Of a DNA stretch of 64,000 nucleotides, positions 58,401 to 64,000 are shown piece by piece. The stretch's first letter is position 1. Every line of letters begins with the position of its first letter. The translations under genes were made by a program, and so were the position numbers. Under the pieces are notes generated by a model. That model made no database searches and was not told the DNA's origin. It saw nothing but the letters and a program-made list of their open reading frames with translations. The stretch comes from Thunnus maccoyii (taxonomy: Eukaryota; Chordata; Actinopteri; Scombriformes; Scombridae): contig NC_056538.1 in NCBI RefSeq assembly GCF_910596095.1, positions 20,012,501-20,076,500 on the forward strand, given 5' to 3'.

Positions 58401-61022
58401 TCTTCTTCTATTGTTTGCCATTTTCTTTATAGTTGTATCCTTTTTTTCTTTTATAAGTAAAATATAAGTAAAAATACATGAAGTCCTGTTTGTAGTGGTG
58501 GAAACATTTACTCAAGCACTTAAGTACAACACTGAGATACTTGTACTATACTTAACTATTTCCATTTCATGCTACTGTATATTTCTACTCCATAACATTT
58601 CAGAGGGAAATATTATTGTGCTTTCTACTCCACTACATTTATTTGACAGCTTCAGTTACTTAGTAGTTCAAACTAGCTCCACCTCCAGCAGCTACAACAG
58701 TAACATGCTGCTCTAACACTGATGCTTTAGTATTAATAATCTAATGATGTCATATATAATAATATGTCAGTCAGAGGGACAAAATGAGTACTTTAACTTT
58801 ATTACTTAATCTACATTTTGCTGCTAATACTCAAGTGGGATTTTTCATGCATGCATTACTTGTAATCGAGTATTTTTACATTGCTGTATCAATACTTCTT
58901 CCACCTGTTTGTGTGACATCAGCCTTCGAGTTTTCAACAACTGACACAAAATACTGCTCTGTTTAACAGAAAACAAAAAAAGGACACGGGAGTACTAGAG
59001 TAAATAAACACTTCAGACAAACTTACCAAAGGTTAACAAGAAGCCATAGAGCATGCTGAGTACCCATGAGTACCAGCCTTTGTGCTCTACATACAATAAA
59101 CTGTAGACCGCATAGCAGCCAAACAGAGGGTAGAGCAGCCACGACAAGTACTTGAAGGCCATCTGTGCACAGAGTAAAGGAAGCAACAGTTAACTTGTTA
59201 TCAGAAACTACAAGAATACATTTTCAATATTCCTTTTTCGTCCACTTGTATAAAACATGTCTATAATATTCTATTCATTTCGATGGAGTAATGTGTATTT
59301 TCTCCACAGGGAAACATATGGCCAGCTCAGCTGTGGTTTGACTTACATCGTCATAGACTTTGGTTGAAGACTCGACATATGTTGACTTGTCTTTGAATAC
59401 CAATCTTGGGATTACTCCTGCGATTTTGTTCTCTCTGTCCAGCTAGAGAAAGATATAAATTGATGGTTGCTTGAATACAGTGGAAACAGGGTAACAAGAT
59501 GCACACATGCAAAACGTGATGCACAAGGGACAAAAGAAACATTGCTAAGAGGATATTCAAATATACTACAGAAAATTAAATACTGTTAAATATTGTTATA
59601 CATGAAAAAAGAAAGTTGTTTTGACTTACTCTGACGTCCATGACCTTGGTGATTTTCCACAGGTCAATAAGAAGGCCGATGAAGACGCTGACCTGCACCA
59701 CAAAGTTGGTCTCATTGTCGAGTATGTACAGCAGCACCACCAGTGACTGAAACACTCCAAAAATGATGGAGCGTACGGAGAGGCCTTCCAAAGACTGCCG
59801 GCTGTTCCAAAACTGGATATCTGAGGAGGAGAGGCAGGTGAGGAGTAGCTGTGGGCATTAAAAGATACCAGAGGAACAATTTTAGTCCTGAACACGGACC
59901 AGCTGTTGTGAACTTACCATTCTTGAAGGCAAGAAACTCAAAGATGCTGTGCACAATGGAGACGACAATGGTGAGTCCCAGGAGGTAGGGGTTGGTTTCC
60001 AGAAGGGCCACCTATACAAAGAAAAGTTTTTAACTTCAGTACAGAGGTAACACCGACAGGTTCTTTAAGTTTGATCAGAGAGTCCACAGGAGACACCAGC
60101 TGTTTATATACATATATCTATACATTACTATTGTGATACAGTGGCGAACACAAAGAATGGGGCCCCTATATAGGCTATTCTGCAATGTGTAATATACTGT
60201 AAGAAAAACACATCACACAACACATCTGTGTAACCAAATGGCAGAAATAAACCTTATGCTACATGTTTTTTCACTGCATTATGAAGTGCTTTAAGTTTTA
60301 TAGAAGTTCATGGACAGCTGAGATGTAATAACATTCAAAATTTAAAAAATTATTTTAAAAAGAATAAATTCAGAACAGGATTAGAATTTAATTTATATTT
60401 AAAATATAACTAAATATTTCTAGAGAAGCAACAGTAATGTTTACAACAGCAAAGTCACTATATAAACTCAATAACATCTCACTGTAAATAAATTTAAAAT
60501 GTAGATAAAACAAATAATATTCCTGACATCAAAATATTGAGAGAAGTTTAGACAGAATGAAGAACACAGACATCAGTCAGTATCAGTCATTCATCCTGTC
60601 CTCTGTCCTCCTCCCTCTGATGCTGATGATTCACTGGGAGGAGCTGGTCTAGAGGGGAGCTGGTTTGTCTCAGCCAGCGGCTGAGTTTACAAGAGTTTGC
60701 CAAATTTTAAGATATGTGACAAATTCATCTAAACAGTTAAGAATACATACAGACAGCTTTTGTTTTAGCTTGTTCGTAACAATTCACTATTAGCTGAGCT
60801 TGCGTGCTGTGGTTGTGTAAAACATAGCAGTGGTGGATGAGAGACTGCGGTCAAAGCAGATTCAAATTTCACTTTTTTTACATGTTCATGCTTGTTGAAC
60901 AGGTGTATTGATAAAGTACTGGATTTTTACTCTAAGGTTTTATTGCACTTACAGTAATGAAGGTAGTTGTCACCAACAAATTATTTTCACTTCACCTGTG
61001 CTCTGCTGTTCACTGACTTCAC

Positions 61023-61057
<35 letters not shown>

Positions 61058-63526
61058 GAGCTCAGCCCGACACAAAGAGCAGAGGAGAGGCTGTAGCGTG
61101 ACAATAAATTACACCAAAACATTAAAAAATACCAATAAAAGAACCGGTAACGGTGGAGCTTATCAATACTAGGTCTTTAATAATTTAGCCCCAGGGCCTG
61201 TTTAATACCGGTACCCATCCCTACAGAGAAATAAGTGCACATTAAATAAAACAGCCATACCTTTGATAATTTTGGAGAAAATAAGACATATAAATCAATG
61301 CATATACAACCACGGGAAGCTGGAACAAGCGTTGATGTCTGGAACAACAAGCATCTCTTTCCCTTGCCGTTTAATCATATACAAAGCAAAAAGCAGAGGT
61401 GCGGTGGCAGAGAGCTAGCAGTAAAAATAAATGGACTTTGACGGAACAAATAATTCACTTTTGACAGAAATCCACCTGGAGACAGAGCTTTTGCACTGAT
61501 GTAGTTGCCAATTAATCATCTGTCAATCAACTAGTCGATTAATTAGCTCCACTTAAAGGGGGCACAGGGAGAAAACCTGGGTCTACACCTGAATATACTC
61601 CCATTTCATCACATCTACTTAAATTCTCTGTGACCCTTGAACTCTTACCTTAACCGAATCTTGATCTTCATCAGACTGTTCGTACGTGTCCTCCGGCAGG
61701 AAGTTCCACGGTGAGCGAGCGTTCTGCGCAGCGTACAGCTGCCAGCGCCACAGGGACAGCGGGCAGTAAGTGAGGCGCAGCGGCAGCTTCGTCAGAGTCT
61801 CGTTGATTGGATAGTAGTCCTTCTGAAGGTTCCAGTAGTCATTGAAGTACACAATGGGGTAGTAGTCTCCACTTACTGCATCAAACTTCACATCTAGTGG
61901 TAGACAAATGTCAAAGATGGTTTGACACATGAACAACTTCAAAGAAAACAAGACTCATGATCTGAAACTTAACATTTGTTGTAGTTTTAAAATTAACAGC
62001 ATTATAAACAAACAGTGATGAGGTGGGTGGAGGAACTTACGCTGATCTAGTGGTGGAGGGACGGAGCCTTTGACCCAGGCGGTGTGGTCGTCTACCATGT
62101 TGATGGTGAGGTTGGGGTGCCAATGAGAGATGATCTCCACTGGACCGTGGCTCTCTGCCCGCTGCGACATTTGAGAGACATTTGATTATAGGTGTCGGAG
62201 ATGAGCCGCAAAACAACCTCTGCAAAGTCAGAATTAATGAAACTAACTGATGTTTTAGCTGCTGTAACAACTTTAGTTTCTATTGAAGTCAAACCGAACC
62301 ATTATTAAACGTAACTAACTACATTAAATGGTTTTAAATGGGTTTTTGATTCTTTGATCATGGCTCCTCTCCAGAATTACCACATTATCTATGTCATCAT
62401 ATATTCAAGGTCATTATTTGAAATGCTCACTGTAATCAAATATATGAAGACAAAACTGGCAGGCTAAGTGGAAAATCTTTCTTATGCAAATCATTGATTA
62501 ACTTAATGCCAAATAATGAAAAAATAAAATAAAAATATCAACCTTGATCATTTCAGGATCTGCTTCTGTCTCTCCTGTGAGCAGATTCTTGGTCTTCAGA
62601 AACTTTCTGCGCTTGAATTTATTCAGCACTATAAGAGTAAACAAGTCAAGTTTAACATTTTGGAAGGATCACAGAAATTATGACATTGTTATTCTTCTGT
62701 TGTGAGTTGACAATTCAAACCACATGTGCTTACTTCGTGTTGCATGAACTGTTGCCAGTCTGCGATACTGCCCCTTGCGTTTGGGGTCTGGGTGGAATCC
62801 ACTTTTAGTGAAGTAGACGTGTATGTAAAGGGAACCGTTCTGCTGCACGTTCTACAGACACACACCAAACAGGAGGGAGTGTTTCAGATAAATACACGTT
62901 TACATCAAGTTCATTAACTTTGTCCCCAACATCTGTTCACCAACAATTGATCCTTCTCACCCCCCCCCCCCCCCCCCCCCCACCCCCCCCCCCACCCCCA
63001 CCCATCCTCAGTCATCCTCACCTCTGGGATGTCCATCTCCGTATACTGCTGGTAGCAGCCATCGCCGCTCTCCCCCGTGTTCCAGTCTCCATAGACCAGG
63101 TCCCTATGGAACCAGAACAGGGCATCTGTGTTGTTGAAGTCTGAGAACACCTCGTCCTGGGAGATATACACGTACAGGTCCTGCAGGCATGGTGAGAAAA
63201 TAAAGGTGTTTATGACATTACAGACGCAGGGGAGAGCGAGCGAGCTGGTGTGACGGGGGGAGATAACTTTGGCTTTCTGCTCAAATACATCAGGGGCTTC
63301 ATGTATGAGACGTGTTGAAGAATGAACAGCTTCAATTCAATTAAAAATCTGGCCATGCAGATAAAAGGACTGAGTGTTTATAAAGAGGGACAGGTGTAAT
63401 ACCATGAGGGTGTCCTTGGGGAAGAGGTTCCTGCTGGGTACTCTGGGTGCCCCGGCTGGCGTGTTGGGGTCAGGAGTGGACGGCCCTCGACGGAACCAGC
63501 TACTGATCGCCCAGATTATGAAGATT
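55415..63526 (-). CDS. clptm1: CLPTM1 transmembrane protein, 5' part outside window
   Basis: Twelve in-frame minus-strand exons: 63526-63403, 63180-63022, 62851-62734, 62628-62543, 62161-62041, 61893-61649, 60011-59918, 59820-59630, 59442-59347, 59162-59027, 57630-57463 and 55596-55415. They encode the last 573 residues; human CLPTM1 is 669. Diagnostic blocks run in order: IIWAISSWFRRG, PSRNLFPKDTLM, YIHVYFTKSGFHPDP, TKNLLTGETEADPEMIK, WVKGSVPPPLDQ, CPLSLWRWQLYAAQ and EQSDEDQDSV. Then come the membrane segments (TNPYLLGLTIVVSIVHSIFE, SLVVLLYILDNETNFVVQVS, ITMTPQLFINYKMKSVAHL) and FFIYLYQRWIYRVDP. The N-terminal half is lumenal and the C-terminal half has several membrane spans. CLPTM1 is an ER protein known to retain GABA-A receptor subunits. 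The C-terminal tail is Ala- and Lys-rich and acidic. The first coding exon or exons must lie beyond 63600. Confidence 0.97.
55829..55990 (+). repeat. Interspersed repeat copy in clptm1 last intron
   Basis: Related to 50225-50460 in the opposite orientation, with shared blocks GTGCGGCTCTTCTAGAGTTT and CATTTCTTTGGGGTGGTG. Confidence 0.55.
58495..58915. repeat. Dispersed teleost repeat, family B
   Basis: Starts AGTGGTGGAAACATTTACTC, contains CACTTAAGTACAACACTGAG and CACTACATTTATTTGACAGC, and ends TACTTCTTCCACC. It is nearly full length and lies in a clptm1 intron. Confidence 0.75.
60070..61600. other. Large clptm1 intron, no exon seen
   Basis: AT-rich, with a (TG)n tract at 61027-61056 and a family A edge (CTAGTCGATTAATTAGCTCC) near 61530. 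No exon is needed here, because the flanking clptm1 exons join in phase. Confidence 0.6.
62961..63002. repeat. Poly-C tract in clptm1 intron
   Basis: About 40 bases, nearly all C, about 20 bases from the splice donor of the exon at 63022-63180. The Pro- and Gly-rich ORFs over it are artefacts. Confidence 0.9.
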
Positions 63527-64000
63527 CTGGAGAAACACGTGCGAGAAGGTGAAAAGATTTAGTATATTAGGAATTAAAGTCAAAGATAAGTGCGGAAAAA
63601 CAAATAAAGAGAACAAAAAGAGAGGGAAGCACTTGGGGGGAAGAATTGGATTAATATTTAAACGTGTTTGTACATGAATGAACAAATGTTGGGTAAATTT
63701 GCATAAAAAGGTTCAAAAAGTGTTTTGCATTTTCTCTTGAGATCTGAGGAGCTGCCACAAGAGAGTGAAACCGCAAGAAGGCTAATCTGATTAAACTGTA
63801 TCCAGTCAGGCTGCATTACAGTCTGACTTTAGGCGCCTTTCTTGCATCATAAATCAGTCATAGGTCAAGGCAGACAAACATGAAGTGAAAGAACAATGCA
63901 GAGTACTGTGTAGCAACAAATGAAAATATTGTGAAATATTCAGAAAAATATCAAGAACCGATACTGACTTTTTATCCATTATTATTCTAATCTGCATTTG

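Noticed and set aside
62914-63171. Gly/Pro-rich ORFs over the poly-C tract
   Set aside because: They run from a genuine clptm1 exon into a homopolymer intron; only the exon part is coding.
1-64000. CRISPR arrays, bacterial operons or phage genes
   Set aside because: Introns, tRNA-Sec, relb and clptm1 show a vertebrate nuclear genome. The tandem repeats are microsatellites and transposon pieces without spacer structure.

Overview
The window is nuclear DNA from a vertebrate, almost certainly a teleost fish. Genes are split by GT-AG introns, the intergenic DNA is AT-rich and full of microsatellites, and several repeat families typical of ray-finned fish recur many times. The proteins that can be reconstructed are vertebrate orthologues. 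I did the exon joins by hand; each listed model keeps reading frame through every junction.

Layout. About 1-15 kb holds no convincing host gene. It contains microsatellites, miniature elements, a pogo-like DNA transposon whose only ORF is the DNA-binding half of a transposase (6306-6815), a possible piggyBac-like miniature element (8919-9936), and a tRNA-derived SINE nested in an inverted-repeat element (14039-14862). A five-exon gene of 578 codons (15062-21756, +) is related to the zinc exporter ZnT1/SLC30A1 but has lost most of the predicted metal ligands. A decayed LINE-1-like fragment follows. Next come a selenocysteine tRNA gene (24546-24632, +) with a recognisable snRNA-type upstream promoter, and mrpl28 (26383-29975, +), which encodes a mitochondrial large-subunit ribosomal protein. 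Intron 3 of mrpl28 carries a foldback repeat next to a copied piece of the gene's own exon 4 and intron 4.

A structurally complete Tc1-like transposon with an intact DD34E transposase lies at 33212-34774. Three phase-compatible exons of an unrecognised gene follow on the + strand (35506-38379). relb, the NF-kappaB subunit gene, is complete on the minus strand (51888 down to 39415; 11 coding exons, 602 codons). Two kappaB sites and a CRE-like site sit just upstream of it. clptm1 fills the right end on the minus strand; 12 exons are present and its N-terminus lies beyond 64000.

The order clptm1 then relb in the same orientation, with a tRNA-Sec gene nearby, matches the human 19q13.32 neighbourhood as I know it. 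That supports real orthology. The genes do not form a pathway: they are independent vertebrate loci separated by transposon-rich DNA. The most unusual items are the ligand-poor ZnT1-like protein, the DNA-binding-only pogo ORF surrounded by repeated candidate binding sites, the self-copied mrpl28 fragment, and the unrecognised three-exon gene.
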